From NCBI RefSeq assembly GCF_019904135.1, contig NZ_JAIOGQ010000003.1, forward strand, positions 1 to 64,000: 64,000 bases of DNA. Direction: 5' to 3'. The translations under genes and the position numbers were made by a program. Of the stretch, positions 35,561 to 47,373 are shown one piece after another. The stretch's first letter is position 1, and each line of letters opens with the position of its first letter. Source of the DNA: Paenibacillus caui (lineage in GTDB: Bacteria; Bacillota; Bacilli; Paenibacillales; Paenibacillaceae). Under the pieces are notes generated by a model. The model was given only the letters and a program-made list of their open reading frames with translations, did no database searches and was not told the origin of the DNA.

Positions 35561-36055
35561 GTGGTATATTATTTAATCGCGCTTATCGTCTTTCTGATCG
35601 ACCAGGGCACGAAATATTTGATTGCAACCCGGATGGAGATCGGAGAAGAAATCCCGGTCATCGGGCATTTTTTCGTCATTACGTCGAGCCGTAATCAGGG
35701 CGCTGCTTTTGGCATTTTACAGGGGCAACGCTGGTTTTTTATCGTCATTACGGTTGTTGTAGTGATCGGAATTGTCTGGTATATCCAGAAAGTCAAAAAG
35801 AACGGACATAAGCTGCTCCCTATAGCGCTTTCGCTCATTCTGGGCGGCGCAATCGGCAATTTTCTGGATCGGGCGCTGATGGCCGAGGTCGTGGATTTTC
35901 TGCAGTTTACATTCGGCAGTTATATTTTCCCGATCTTTAATATTGCGGATTCCAGCATCGTGATCGGGGTCGCGCTCATCATACTGGATACCTTTCTCGA
36001 TATGCGGGGGGAGAAGAAAAAGCCTCTTGATCAAACGCGGGAGGACAGCTTATGA
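35561..36055 (+). CDS. lspA: Lipoprotein signal peptidase II
   Basis: 164 residues with four membrane segments. The catalytic aspartates are in the first conserved box (SRNQGAAFGIL region, preceded by FLIDQGTKY) and the NIADSSIVIG box; GNFLDR and VVDFL motifs are intact. It cuts the signal peptide of prolipoproteins ahead of the lipidated cysteine, which the lipoproteins encoded at 47339 and 52296 would need. The start is GTG after aacggggtga. rluD overlaps its stop by 4 bases. Confidence 0.95.
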   Translation: MVYYLIALIVFLIDQGTKYLIATRMEIGEEIPVIGHFFVITSSRNQGAAFGILQGQRWFFIVITVVVVIGIVWYIQKVKKNGHKLLPIALSLILGGAIGNFLDRALMAEVVDFLQFTFGSYIFPIFNIADSSIVIGVALIILDTFLDMRGEKKKPLDQTREDSL

Positions 36056-37023
36056 GGAGTATGGACCGGTCCGGTTCAGAGGCTGAAAGCCGATCAACCG
36101 AGGAGAATCCGAATATTCTGGAATTCACGGTTGACGAGGGGGACGCCAAGCAGCGGATCGACAAATATATTCGCGAGAGCCTGGAGGAAGACGTATCCCG
36201 CAGCCAGATCCAGCTTTGGATTGAAGGCGGACACGTTACGGTAAACGGCAAAATCGTAAAGGCGAACTACAAGCTTGCGGCAGATGACGAGATTGCGGTT
36301 CATATACCTGAAACAAGCGCGGTTGAAATCGTTCCCGAGGATATCCCTTTGGACATCTATTATGAAGACAGTGATGTCATTGTGGTCAATAAACCCAGAG
36401 GAATGGTGGTCCATCCAGCCCCCGGGCATGCTTCCGGCACGCTGGTTAATGCCCTGATGCATCATTGCAAGGATTTGTCCGGAATTAACGGAGAGCTTAG
36501 ACCGGGAATCGTACACCGGATCGACAAGGATACGTCAGGACTGCTGATGGCCGCCAAAAATGACGCTGCTCACTCTTCCCTGGCCGGGCAGCTAAAGGAA
36601 CATTCGGTAACCAGAAAATATTTCGCGCTCGTGCATGGCAACGTCAGCCACGACCAGGGAACGGTAGATGCGCCTATCGGCCGCGATCCGCTGGACCGGA
36701 AAATGTTTACGGTGACGGAGCGGGGCAGCAAGCATGCGGTTACTCATTTTCAAGTGGCAGAGCGCTTTGGCGATTATACGCTGCTTGAACTGAAGCTGGA
36801 GACGGGAAGAACCCACCAGATTCGCGTTCATATGAAGTTTATCGGACATCCGCTTGTCGGGGATCCGCTGTACGGGCGAAGCAAGGGCATGAAGATGGAT
36901 GGACAGGCGCTCCATGCGGCGGTGCTCGGATTTATTCATCCTCGGTCGGGCGAATATTTGGAATTTTCGGCCGCTTTGCCGGAGGATATGGAGCAGCTTC
37001 TGTTGATGCTGCGGGGACGATGA
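36052..37023 (+). CDS. rluD: Ribosomal large-subunit pseudouridine synthase, RluD family
   Basis: 323 residues. An N-terminal S4 RNA-binding domain (about 30-90, RIDKYIRESLEEDVSRSQIQ) leads to the catalytic domain with the invariant aspartate D158 in HRIDKDTSGLL. RluD-family enzymes isomerise uridines of 23S rRNA helix 69; B. subtilis YlyB is the syntenic homologue after lspA. The ATG overlaps the lspA stop (ATGA). The first about 25 residues are an extra charged leader. A terminator follows. Confidence 0.92.
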   Translation: MRSMDRSGSEAESRSTEENPNILEFTVDEGDAKQRIDKYIRESLEEDVSRSQIQLWIEGGHVTVNGKIVKANYKLAADDEIAVHIPETSAVEIVPEDIPLDIYYEDSDVIVVNKPRGMVVHPAPGHASGTLVNALMHHCKDLSGINGELRPGIVHRIDKDTSGLLMAAKNDAAHSSLAGQLKEHSVTRKYFALVHGNVSHDQGTVDAPIGRDPLDRKMFTVTERGSKHAVTHFQVAERFGDYTLLELKLETGRTHQIRVHMKFIGHPLVGDPLYGRSKGMKMDGQALHAAVLGFIHPRSGEYLEFSAALPEDMEQLLLMLRGR

Positions 37024-37072
37024 AGCAGGGAACCAGGGAACATCATCATTCTTGTAAATTTGGAAAAATAGA

Positions 37073-37115
37073 AGTCCGGTGGTATCAGATTCTGATCCGC
37101 CTGGGCTTTTTTTTC
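37073..37115 (+). terminator. Terminator after rluD
   Basis: AGTCCGGTGG pairs with CCGCCTGGGCT (one bulge) around a TATCAGA/TGAT inner stem, then eight T. Confidence 0.75.
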
Positions 37116-37255
37116 ATGCGTAAAGTTAAAAAAGCATATGGATAAATATTCGTTATTATTGTATAATTATTAATAAATAAACGTCTTTATTAGCTTGATA
37201 TTCAAATTTCATGCATCATCCATACACCAACAGGATTGTACGGCTTGCCCGAATC

Positions 37256-37284
37256 TTGACAAGTTCTCGGCATTCTGTCATAAT
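37256..37284 (+). promoter_or_regulatory. Sigma-A promoter of the pyr operon
   Basis: TTGACA (37256-37261), 17-bp spacer, CATAAT (37279-37284). Confidence 0.75.
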
Positions 37285-37305
37285 TCACGTAAATCAATAG
37301 CACCT

Positions 37306-38987
<1,682 letters not shown>

Positions 38988-39078
38988 CCCTGCGAAGCCT
39001 GGGCGGGGAGAGTGCGAAGGGCCGATCGACCAACCAGAAGCAAGTTCCAATTCAGCACACAAATAGCGGAGGTACCTT

Positions 39079-40374
39079 ATGCCATTAACAATCATAAACG
39101 CAAATGTATTAAATGAAGACGGACAGCTGGAACTGAAGACCATTACGATCGAAAACGGCCTGATTAAGCAACTGGCTGACGCTTCGACCGGGCTTGCTCC
39201 GGAATCCGGCGAAATCATCGACGCAGGCGGCAAGCTGGTAACGCCTGGATTTATCGATATGCATGTTCATTTGCGGGAACCCGGATTTGAACACAAGGAG
39301 ACGATTGCCACCGGCAGCCTCTCCGCTGCCAAAGGCGGATTTACGACGATTGCCTGTATGCCGAACACCCGTCCGGTAACCGATGATCCTGAGACCGTGA
39401 AGCTCGTGCTGCAAAAGGCGGAAGAAGCCGGCCTCGTGAACGTGCTGCCTTATGCGGCGATTACGGTCAATGAGCTGGGCCGGGAACTGACGGACTTCGC
39501 CGCCCTGAAGGAAGCGGGAGCGATCGGGTTCACGGACGACGGCGTCGGCGTGCAGAGCGCCCAAATGATGAAGGACGCGATGAAGCAGGCGGCAGCGCTC
39601 GGCATGCCGGTCATCGCCCACTGCGAAGACAATTCGCTGGTCGAGGGCGCTCCGGTAGCGGAAGGCGAATTTGCCCGGCGCCATGGCCTTAAGGGAATTC
39701 CGAACGAATCGGAAGCGATTCATGTCGGTCGGGATATTTTGCTTGCGGAAGCGACAGGGGTACACTACCATGTGTGCCATGTGAGCACGGAGCAGTCGAT
39801 TCGCCTGATCCGCCAGGCGAAGGAAATTGGGATAGGCGTAACGGCTGAGGTTTGCCCGCACCATTTGCTGCTGTCCGATGAAGATATTCCGGGGCTGGAT
39901 GCCAACTGGAAAATGAACCCGCCACTGCGTTCGCCCCGCGATGTGGAAGCCTGCATCGCCGCGATCGAGGACGGCACGATCGATATCATCGTAACGGACC
40001 ACGCGCCCCACAGCGAAGAAGAGAAGGCGAAGGGCATGCAGCTTGCGCCTTTCGGAATTGTCGGATTTGAAACGGCCTTTCCGCTGCTGTATACGAAATT
40101 TGTCGAAACCGGTCGCTGGACGCTTGCGAAACTGGTGCAGCGGATGACGGCAGATCCCGCCCGGGTATTTGGGCTGGGGAGCGGAAAGCTCGCTGAGGGA
40201 GCTCCTGCCGATCTGACCATTGTCGATCTCAAGACCGAGAAAACCGTAGACCCTGCTACATTTGCCAGCAAGGGCCGCAACACTCCTTTTGCAGGCTGGA
40301 GCCTGAAAGGCTGGCCGGTTGCCACGATTACAGGCGGCCGAGTAGTATGGGCCGAAGAGAACTTATTGAACTAG
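39079..40374 (+). CDS. pyrC: Dihydroorotase, class I
   Basis: 431 residues, amidohydrolase fold. Metal ligands H62 and H64 are in MHVHLREPG; later histidine segments include VIAHCEDNSL and YHVCHVSTEQS, and VTDHAPHS supplies the catalytic aspartate. It closes carbamoylaspartate to dihydroorotate. Class I length and the HLRE motif match the B. subtilis type. The ATG follows gcggaggtacc. carA follows after 46 bases. Confidence 0.96.
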   Translation: MPLTIINANVLNEDGQLELKTITIENGLIKQLADASTGLAPESGEIIDAGGKLVTPGFIDMHVHLREPGFEHKETIATGSLSAAKGGFTTIACMPNTRPVTDDPETVKLVLQKAEEAGLVNVLPYAAITVNELGRELTDFAALKEAGAIGFTDDGVGVQSAQMMKDAMKQAAALGMPVIAHCEDNSLVEGAPVAEGEFARRHGLKGIPNESEAIHVGRDILLAEATGVHYHVCHVSTEQSIRLIRQAKEIGIGVTAEVCPHHLLLSDEDIPGLDANWKMNPPLRSPRDVEACIAAIEDGTIDIIVTDHAPHSEEEKAKGMQLAPFGIVGFETAFPLLYTKFVETGRWTLAKLVQRMTADPARVFGLGSGKLAEGAPADLTIVDLKTEKTVDPATFASKGRNTPFAGWSLKGWPVATITGGRVVWAEENLLN

Positions 40375-40420
40375 ACTTTGGGAATACACATACTTTAATA
40401 CACAGGGAGTGATCACGAAG

Positions 40421-41557
40421 GTGCAAGCAAGATTATTGTTGGAAGACGGAACACTGTTTACGGGAACGTCTTTCGGAGCGGATGTGGAGAAGACCGGCGA
40501 GGTCGTTTTTAATACAGGAATTACCGGATATCAGGAAGTGCTGTCGGATCCGTCCTACTGCGGACAGATCGTAACGATGACTTATCCGCTGATCGGCAAC
40601 TACGGCATCTCCCGGGATGATTTCGAATCGGTGGTACCGTCCATCCACGGATTTGTGGTTCGCCGCCATGAGCCGGTGCCCAGCAACTGGCGCGCCCAAT
40701 ACAGCATCGAAAATCTGCTGAAAGAGTACGGCATTCCAGGCATCAGCGGCATCGATACACGGATGCTGACGCGGATAATCCGCCAGCACGGTACGATGAA
40801 GGGGATTTTGACGACGTCTTCCAAATCGGTGGATGAGCTGAAGGAAATGATCGACCATACAAGTATTAATGAACTGCGCAACCAGGTGGCGCGGACTTCA
40901 ACGAAGCATATCTATGCAAGTCCCGGAGCTGGAGAACGCATTGTCCTCGTCGATTTTGGAGCAAAAAGCGGCATCCTGCGCGAGCTGACCAAACGCCGCT
41001 GCGATGTGGTGGTTGTTCCTCATGATACAACGGCTGAAGAAATTCGGCGTCTGCATCCGGACGGCATTCAGTTGTCCAACGGCCCCGGGGATCCTAAAGA
41101 TGTTCCTTACGCTGTGAAAATGATATCCGAGCTTATCGGGGAATATCCGATCTTCGGCATCTGCCTCGGACATCAGCTGTTTGCCCTGGCCTGCGGCGCG
41201 GATACGGAGAAACTCAAGTTCGGCCATCGCGGCGGCAACCATCCGGTGAAGGAACTGGAATCCGGACGCTGCTACATCACTTCCCAAAATCATGGCTATA
41301 CCGTGAACGAGGCCTCCATCGCCGGAACGGATCTGGAAGTGACTCATATCAACAACAATGACAAAACGGTCGAAGGGCTTAAGCATACCAAGTATCCGGC
41401 TTTCTCCGTTCAGTATCATCCGGAGGCGGCGCCGGGCCCTTATGACAGCAGCTATCTGTTCGACCGTTTCCTGGAAATGATTCGTGAGCATAAACGTCTT
41501 CACCCACAGAAGCCGCGTCAGGCAGAACTGATGGCCGCGGCGAAAGGAGCACTCTAA
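40421..41557 (+). CDS. carA: Carbamoyl-phosphate synthase, small (glutaminase) subunit
   Basis: 378 residues from GTG 40421, chosen because agggagtga (40404-40412) is well spaced and the protein then begins [13 protein letters not shown] as in homologues; GTG 40409 overlaps that site. The class I amidotransferase triad is C248 (GICLGHQ), H333 and E335 (YHPEAAPGP). It releases ammonia from glutamine for carB. In B. subtilis the pyr-linked copy is called pyrAA. carB begins 2 bases after its stop. Confidence 0.95.
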   Translation: MQARLLLEDGTLFTGTSFGADVEKTGEVVFNTGITGYQEVLSDPSYCGQIVTMTYPLIGNYGISRDDFESVVPSIHGFVVRRHEPVPSNWRAQYSIENLLKEYGIPGISGIDTRMLTRIIRQHGTMKGILTTSSKSVDELKEMIDHTSINELRNQVARTSTKHIYASPGAGERIVLVDFGAKSGILRELTKRRCDVVVVPHDTTAEEIRRLHPDGIQLSNGPGDPKDVPYAVKMISELIGEYPIFGICLGHQLFALACGADTEKLKFGHRGGNHPVKELESGRCYITSQNHGYTVNEASIAGTDLEVTHINNNDKTVEGLKHTKYPAFSVQYHPEAAPGPYDSSYLFDRFLEMIREHKRLHPQKPRQAELMAAAKGAL

Positions 41558-41559
41558 AC

Positions 41560-44500
41560 ATGCCTATCAACAAAGACCTGAAGAAAATTCTTGTTATCGG
41601 CTCCGGTCCGATCGTTATCGGCCAGGCTGCCGAATTTGACTACGCGGGCACGCAGGCCTGCCAGGCGCTCAAGGAAGAAGGCGTCGAAGTTATTCTGATC
41701 AACAGCAATCCCGCCACGATTATGACCGACACCAACATGGCGGATAAAGTATATATCGAGCCGATTACGCTTGATTTCGTAACGCAAATCATCCGTCAGG
41801 AGCGTCCGGACGGTCTTCTGCCGACGCTTGGCGGCCAGACCGGCCTGAACATGGCGGTGGAATTGGCTCGTGCAGGCGTTCTGGAACAGGAAAATGTAAA
41901 GCTGCTCGGGACGCAGCTGACTTCCATTGAGAAAGCGGAAGACCGCGATTTGTTCCGCGACCTGATGGGCGAGCTGGAGCAGCCTGTGCCTGAAAGCACG
42001 ATTGTAACGACGCTTGAGGAAGCCCTCGATTTTGCCGCCGAAATCGGCTATCCCTTGATCGTTCGTCCGGCCTACACGCTGGGCGGAACAGGCGGGGGGA
42101 TTTGCGCCACCGAAGAGGAGCTTCGCGAAACGGTTGCTTCCGGTCTTCGCTACAGCCCGATCGGCCAGTGCCTGATCGAGAAGTCGATTGCCGGCATGAA
42201 GGAAGTCGAATACGAAGTGATGCGCGACGCGAACGACAACTGCATCGTGGTCTGCAACATGGAGAACTTCGACCCGGTTGGCGTTCATACCGGCGACAGT
42301 ATCGTCGTAGCCCCAAGCCAGACGCTTTCCGACCGTGAGTACCAAATGCTGCGTTCAGCCTCGCTCAAGATCATCCGCGCGCTGAACATCGAAGGCGGCT
42401 GCAACGTACAGTTCGCGCTTGATCCGCAAAGCTTCCAATACTATGTCATCGAGGTTAACCCGCGTGTCAGCCGGTCTTCGGCGCTCGCCTCCAAAGCAAC
42501 CGGCTACCCGATTGCGAAAATGGCGGCCAAGATTGCGCTGGGCTACACGCTGGATGAAATCGTGAATCCGGTAACGGGGCAGACATATGCCTGCTTCGAG
42601 CCGACTCTCGACTATATTGTCAGCAAAATTCCGCGCTGGCCGTTTGACAAGTTCATCCACGCCAACCGCAAGCTGGGTACGCAGATGAAAGCGACCGGCG
42701 AAGTGATGGCGATTGGCCGGACCTTTGAAGAATCCATTCACAAAGCGGTGCGCTCGCTTGAAATCGGCACGCATCGCCTGTACCTGAAAGATGCGGAGAA
42801 GCTGGATCAGGAAACGCTGGAGGCCCGTCTCATCAAAGCCGATGACGAGCGTCTGTTCCTGATTGCCGAGGCTTTCCGCCGCGGCTACGAGCTGCAGCAA
42901 ATCCACGACCTGACCAGCATTGACTGGTGGTTCCTGGACAAAATCGAGCAAATCATCGCATTTGAAGGAAAACTCGGAAGCGAGCCTGAACTTGGCTACG
43001 ACACACTGTATGAGGCGAAAAGGAAGGGCTTCACGGACCGTTCGATTGCCGAACTCCGCAAGCTTGCAGGCTACAGCAGCTTTGTCACGGAGCAGAGCGT
43101 ACGGGAATACCGGCTGGAAAACGGCCTTCGTCCGGTCTACAAAATGGTCGATACCTGCGCTGCCGAGTTTGAAGCAACGACGCCTTACTATTACTCGACT
43201 TATGAAACCGAAAATGAAGTAACGCCGTCGGCTAAAGAAAAAGTGGTCGTGCTCGGTTCAGGTCCTATCCGGATCGGTCAGGGCATTGAGTTCGACTACT
43301 CCACGGTTCATGCCGTTTGGGCGATTCAAAATGCCGGGTATGAAGCGGTCATCATCAACAACAATCCGGAAACGGTGTCGACCGACTTTAACACTTCGGA
43401 CCGCCTGTATTTTGAACCGTTGTTTTTCGAGGATGTCATGAACGTGATCGACCAGGAGAAGCCGGTTGGCGTCATCGTGCAGTTCGGGGGACAAACCGCC
43501 ATCAACCTGGCAGCTCCGCTCAAGGCGGCGGGCGTGAAAATTCTGGGTACTTCACTCGAAAGCATTGACGAAGCGGAAGACCGCAAGAGATTCGAGGCGC
43601 TGCTGTCCAGACTGGACATCCCTCAACCGAAAGGCGGCACGGTTACTTCCGTAGACGAAGCTGTCGGAACGGCAAGCTCGCTTGGCTATCCGGTGCTGGT
43701 TCGCCCGTCATACGTACTTGGCGGCCGCGCCATGCAGATCGTCTATTCGGATGAAGAACTGCTGAAGTACATGGAAGAAGCAGTACGGATCAATCCCGAG
43801 CATCCGGTATTGATTGACCGCTACATGCTCGGCAAGGAAGTGGAAGTCGATGCCATCTGTGACGGTGAAACTGTCCTGATCCCTGGCATCATGGAGCATG
43901 TGGAACGGGCCGGCGTTCACTCGGGCGACTCCATCGCGGTATATCCGCCGCAGCATTTGGAACAGTCGCTCAAGGACAAAATTGTGGAGATCACGATCAA
44001 GATCTCCAAAGAGCTGAAAACAGTGGGTCTGGTGAACATCCAGTTCGTTATCTATAAAAATGAAGTGTATGTCATCGAGGTCAACCCGCGCTCTTCCAGA
44101 ACGGTTCCTTTCCTCAGCAAGGTTACCAACATACCAATGGCCAATCTGGCGACAAAAGCCATTTTGGGCACATCGCTGGCAAGCCAGGGTTATAAGGAAG
44201 GAATGTGGCCGGAGCCGGGTTACGTTTCCGTAAAGGTGCCGGTCTTCTCGTTCGCCAAGCTGCGCCGCGTAGACACGACGCTGGGACCGGAAATGAAGTC
44301 GACAGGGGAAGTCATGGGACGCGATCCGCAGTATGCCAAGGCGCTGTACAAAGGCCTGATCGGCGCAGGCATGAAGATTCCGACAACGGGCGCCATTATC
44401 GCTACGGTTGCGGATAAAGACAAGGCGGAAGCGATCGAGCTGCTGAAAGGCTTCTACAAGCTGGGTTACAAAATCATTGCGACCGGTGGAACGGCATCGG

Positions 44501-44781
44501 CCCTGGAAGACGAGGGGCTGGTCGTCACAACCGTCAACAAGCTGAGCGAAGGAACACCGAACATTCTGGATATGATCCGCGGAGGACAAGCGCATTTCGT
44601 AATCAATACGCTGACCAAAGGCAAGGAGCCGGCCAGAGACGGATTCCGGATCCGCCGGGAAGCGGTCGAGAACGGAGTGTTCTGTATGACCTCCCTCGAT
44701 ACTGCGGCAGCGCTGCTGAACATGCTTGAGACAATCAACTTCTCGTCGGAAGCAATGCCATCTCTCCCTGCGAGCCGTTAA
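41560..44781 (+). CDS. carB: Carbamoyl-phosphate synthase, large subunit
   Basis: 1073 residues with two homologous ATP-grasp halves (about 1-400 and 555-935), a middle oligomerisation domain and a C-terminal MGS-like allosteric domain (about 936-1073, starting near [24 protein letters not shown] sequence). Both halves begin with the repeated [11 protein letters not shown] / [11 protein letters not shown] motif. It uses two ATP to make carbamoyl phosphate from bicarbonate and the ammonia from CarA. The pyrK and pyrD genes that follow carB in B. subtilis are missing here. Confidence 0.96.
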   Translation: MPINKDLKKILVIGSGPIVIGQAAEFDYAGTQACQALKEEGVEVILINSNPATIMTDTNMADKVYIEPITLDFVTQIIRQERPDGLLPTLGGQTGLNMAVELARAGVLEQENVKLLGTQLTSIEKAEDRDLFRDLMGELEQPVPESTIVTTLEEALDFAAEIGYPLIVRPAYTLGGTGGGICATEEELRETVASGLRYSPIGQCLIEKSIAGMKEVEYEVMRDANDNCIVVCNMENFDPVGVHTGDSIVVAPSQTLSDREYQMLRSASLKIIRALNIEGGCNVQFALDPQSFQYYVIEVNPRVSRSSALASKATGYPIAKMAAKIALGYTLDEIVNPVTGQTYACFEPTLDYIVSKIPRWPFDKFIHANRKLGTQMKATGEVMAIGRTFEESIHKAVRSLEIGTHRLYLKDAEKLDQETLEARLIKADDERLFLIAEAFRRGYELQQIHDLTSIDWWFLDKIEQIIAFEGKLGSEPELGYDTLYEAKRKGFTDRSIAELRKLAGYSSFVTEQSVREYRLENGLRPVYKMVDTCAAEFEATTPYYYSTYETENEVTPSAKEKVVVLGSGPIRIGQGIEFDYSTVHAVWAIQNAGYEAVIINNNPETVSTDFNTSDRLYFEPLFFEDVMNVIDQEKPVGVIVQFGGQTAINLAAPLKAAGVKILGTSLESIDEAEDRKRFEALLSRLDIPQPKGGTVTSVDEAVGTASSLGYPVLVRPSYVLGGRAMQIVYSDEELLKYMEEAVRINPEHPVLIDRYMLGKEVEVDAICDGETVLIPGIMEHVERAGVHSGDSIAVYPPQHLEQSLKDKIVEITIKISKELKTVGLVNIQFVIYKNEVYVIEVNPRSSRTVPFLSKVTNIPMANLATKAILGTSLASQGYKEGMWPEPGYVSVKVPVFSFAKLRRVDTTLGPEMKSTGEVMGRDPQYAKALYKGLIGAGMKIPTTGAIIATVADKDKAEAIELLKGFYKLGYKIIATGGTASALEDEGLVVTTVNKLSEGTPNILDMIRGGQAHFVINTLTKGKEPARDGFRIRREAVENGVFCMTSLDTAAALLNMLETINFSSEAMPSLPASR

Positions 44782-44840
44782 GCAGGATTAGGCCGGGAGG
44801 CCTGATTTGAAAGCGAATGGAATTTAAGGGGGGAACGGAA

Positions 44841-45581
44841 TTGTTAAGTACGGATATGCCGGTTGAGGGCCGGTTGATGGTAGCTCTCGATTATAAGACG
44901 GCAGGGGAGGCGCAGGCGCTGATCCAGCGTCTTGCGGGCATTCCCTGCTTCATGAAAGTAGGCATGCAGCTTTATTACGCTGCAGGTCCGGATTTTGTCA
45001 GGGAACTGAAAGCAAAGGGATACTCCGTTTTTCTGGATTTGAAAATGCACGATATCCCCAACACCGTCAGAGGCGGAGCGGATAGCGTGACCCGGCTCGG
45101 CGTGGACATGTTCAATGTCCATGCCGCAGGCGGCATCAAAATGATGCTGGCCGCGCGTGAAGGCGCGCTTGGCGCTGTTCAGCAGGACAGCACGCTTAAA
45201 ATGCCGCAAATTATTGCCGTTACCCAGTTGACCAGCACGGATCAGCAAATGCTGAATCGGGAAATCGGCATTCCGGGCAGCGTGGAGGAAGCCGTCGTGC
45301 GCTATGCCGGATTGGCGAAGGAATCCGGACTTGACGGCGTAGTAGCGTCGCCTCTGGAAGCAAAGGCGATTAAAGCGGCATACGGACCTGCTTTTCTGAC
45401 GGTAACGCCGGGCATCCGCCCGGCCGGCAGCGAAACGGCCGACCAATCGCGCATTTTGACTCCGGGCCAGGCGATCCAGCAAGGAACGGACTATATCGTT
45501 GTCGGACGGCCGATCACCGCGGCTAAGGATCCTAGGGAAGCTGCCCTGCAAATTGTTGAGGAGATGAAACGACATGCCTAA
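44841..45581 (+). CDS. pyrF: Orotidine 5'-phosphate decarboxylase
   Basis: 246 residues from TTG 44841, which has aaggggggaa 6-15 bases upstream; ATG 44817 is in frame but has no site. The catalytic D-x-K-x-x-D core is [11 protein letters not shown], with the N-terminal LMVALDYK strand and the phosphate-binding VTPGIRPAG and VVGRPI segments. It converts OMP to UMP. Its end overlaps pyrE by 8 bases. Confidence 0.95.
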   Translation: MLSTDMPVEGRLMVALDYKTAGEAQALIQRLAGIPCFMKVGMQLYYAAGPDFVRELKAKGYSVFLDLKMHDIPNTVRGGADSVTRLGVDMFNVHAAGGIKMMLAAREGALGAVQQDSTLKMPQIIAVTQLTSTDQQMLNREIGIPGSVEEAVVRYAGLAKESGLDGVVASPLEAKAIKAAYGPAFLTVTPGIRPAGSETADQSRILTPGQAIQQGTDYIVVGRPITAAKDPREAALQIVEEMKRHA

Positions 45582-46215
45582 TTTAGAGAATATCGCTGGA
45601 CAAATTGCGGCCTCGCTCCTTGAGATCGAAGCGGTGGCGCTGCGTCCGCACCAGCCGTTTACCTGGACTTCGGGAATCAAGTCCCCGATTTACTGCGACA
45701 ACAGGCTGACCATGTCTTACCCTGAGGTGCGCGACCTGATTGCTGAATCTTTTGCAGCCATCATCCGCGATCAGTACCCGGATGCGGAGGTTATCGCGGG
45801 TACGGCGACGGCGGGGATTCCGCATGCCGCTTTTGTATCGCAGAAGCTGGGTCTGCCGATGGTTTATATTCGCGACAAAGCGAAGGGGCACGGCAAAGAG
45901 AACCAGATTGAAGGACTGATCAAGCGGGGGCAGAAGGTTATCGTTATTGAAGATCTGATTTCAACGGGAGGCAGCTCGCTGAAAGCGGCTTTGGCCGTTA
46001 AGGAAGCGGGAGCAGAGCCTCTGGCTGTTCTGGCTATCTTCACCTATCAATTGGACAAGGCGGCTAGCGCATTTGCGGAAGCGGGCGTCTCTTTGCAGAC
46101 GTTGTCCAATTATACCGCTCTGGTTGAAACGGCCGTCAAAGAGGGCAAAATCAAGCCGGAGGATCTAGAGCTGCTGCAGTCCTGGCGCCAGGATCCCGCC
46201 TCGTTTGGAAAATAA
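45574..46215 (+). CDS. pyrE: Orotate phosphoribosyltransferase
   Basis: 213 residues. The PRPP loop is [14 protein letters not shown], and the flexible catalytic loop [15 protein letters not shown] carries the conserved lysines. It joins orotate and PRPP to OMP, just before PyrF. The ATG lies inside the end of pyrF (8-base overlap), preceded by gttgaggag. It is the last gene of the pyr operon and a terminator follows. Confidence 0.96.
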   Translation: MPNLENIAGQIAASLLEIEAVALRPHQPFTWTSGIKSPIYCDNRLTMSYPEVRDLIAESFAAIIRDQYPDAEVIAGTATAGIPHAAFVSQKLGLPMVYIRDKAKGHGKENQIEGLIKRGQKVIVIEDLISTGGSSLKAALAVKEAGAEPLAVLAIFTYQLDKAASAFAEAGVSLQTLSNYTALVETAVKEGKIKPEDLELLQSWRQDPASFGK

Positions 46216-46246
46216 ACATGAACATTAGCTAATTGCAAAACGCGTG

Positions 46247-46285
46247 AAAGACCGGGCAAAATGATAGGCTGCCCGGTCTTTTTTT
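46247..46285 (+). terminator. Terminator after pyrE
   Basis: AAAGACCGGGCA pairs with TGCCCGGTCTTT, followed by T residues. Confidence 0.92.
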
Positions 46286-46404
46286 ACAAACTTTTAAATG
46301 TTTTGAGACTATTTTACCAGAGTCTCGTGTAGATCCATTTTCCTGAAAACAAATTTATTCCTTTAGGGAAAAAAGATTGTAACTTTTTGGCAAGCTGTTT
46401 CGTT

Positions 46405-46410
46405 TATAAT
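46405..46410 (+). promoter_or_regulatory. Possible -10 element of the ABC module
   Basis: A perfect TATAAT 55 bases before the first ABC gene. No clear -35 is seen at 17 bp, so an activator may be needed. Confidence 0.35.
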
Positions 46411-46464
46411 GCTAGGAGCGAACAATCACTATACATAGCAAAAAAGGTAGGGAGAGCTGGTCAC

Positions 46465-47373
46465 ATGAAGCGATGGTTTCGGAAGCATCCTTCCGGCACT
46501 GCGGATGCACCGGAAGAGTCCTTGATGGCCGGGGAAATCGAACAACCCCGCTTGATTGGGGAACCCGTTCCGGCTGCCGGCACAAATGAACGCAAATCAA
46601 AGGGGAAAGAGACAGAACCGCTGGCATCTTTTGAAGGGGAGGGGCCGGGTATCGGGGAGCCCCATCAACAAAAGAGTGTCGAGTCAGCATCCGATGCTCT
46701 CGGACAGCCTATTTTGGCGGTCAACGATGTTCACCGGTCGTTTCCCGTGGGCGGATCTGAACTGCACGTGCTGAAAGGCATTCGCATGGAGGTGCTGCCC
46801 GGGCAGCTCGTTATGCTGAAAGGACGTTCCGGCTCTGGAAAAACGACGCTGCTCAACATGCTGGGCGGCCTGGATCAGCCTACGAAAGGCGAGATCTGGT
46901 TTCGCGGCCAGCCGCTGCATAAACTGAGCGACGTCAAGCGCACGCTGCTGCGCCGGAACCAGATCGGCTTTGTTTTTCAGGCCTATGCGCTTCTGCCGCT
47001 TCTCTCGGCGAGGGAGAACGTAGAGCTGTCCTTGCGCATGGCGGCGGTGCCTGCTTCGGAATGGAAGGCGCGGGTCGCTCATTGCCTGGAGCTTGTCGGT
47101 CTCGCCAAACGGATGAATCACCGTCCAAGCGAATTATCCGGGGGCGAGCAGCAGCGGGTGGCGATTGCCAAAGCGATTGCCCACAGGCCCCATCTGTTGC
47201 TCGCGGATGAGCCTACAGCGAATCTTGACTCGCAAATGGGCGCCCAGGTCATGTCGGTATTTCGCAATATCATTGAATCCGAACAAGTCACAATATGCAT
47301 GACAACACACGATCCTACAATTTTGGAGGTAGCGGACCATGTTTACGAAATGGTTGACGGAAAATTTATTTAG
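46465..47373 (+). CDS. ABC transporter ATP-binding protein (LolD/MacB-like), first ATPase
   Basis: 302 residues. The first about 75 are a polar, probably disordered extension without likeness to ABC domains. The ATPase follows: Walker A G120-R-S-G-S-G-K-T-T128, signature LSGGEQQRVAIAKAIAHRP, Walker B LLLADEPT and a switch histidine in MTTHD. The subfamily serves FtsX/MacB-type systems that transmit force or export lipids and peptides rather than import. The ATG follows gtagggaga. The adaptor gene starts inside its last 35 bases. It is the first gene of a five-gene module. Confidence 0.88.
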   Translation: MKRWFRKHPSGTADAPEESLMAGEIEQPRLIGEPVPAAGTNERKSKGKETEPLASFEGEGPGIGEPHQQKSVESASDALGQPILAVNDVHRSFPVGGSELHVLKGIRMEVLPGQLVMLKGRSGSGKTTLLNMLGGLDQPTKGEIWFRGQPLHKLSDVKRTLLRRNQIGFVFQAYALLPLLSARENVELSLRMAAVPASEWKARVAHCLELVGLAKRMNHRPSELSGGEQQRVAIAKAIAHRPHLLLADEPTANLDSQMGAQVMSVFRNIIESEQVTICMTTHDPTILEVADHVYEMVDGKFI

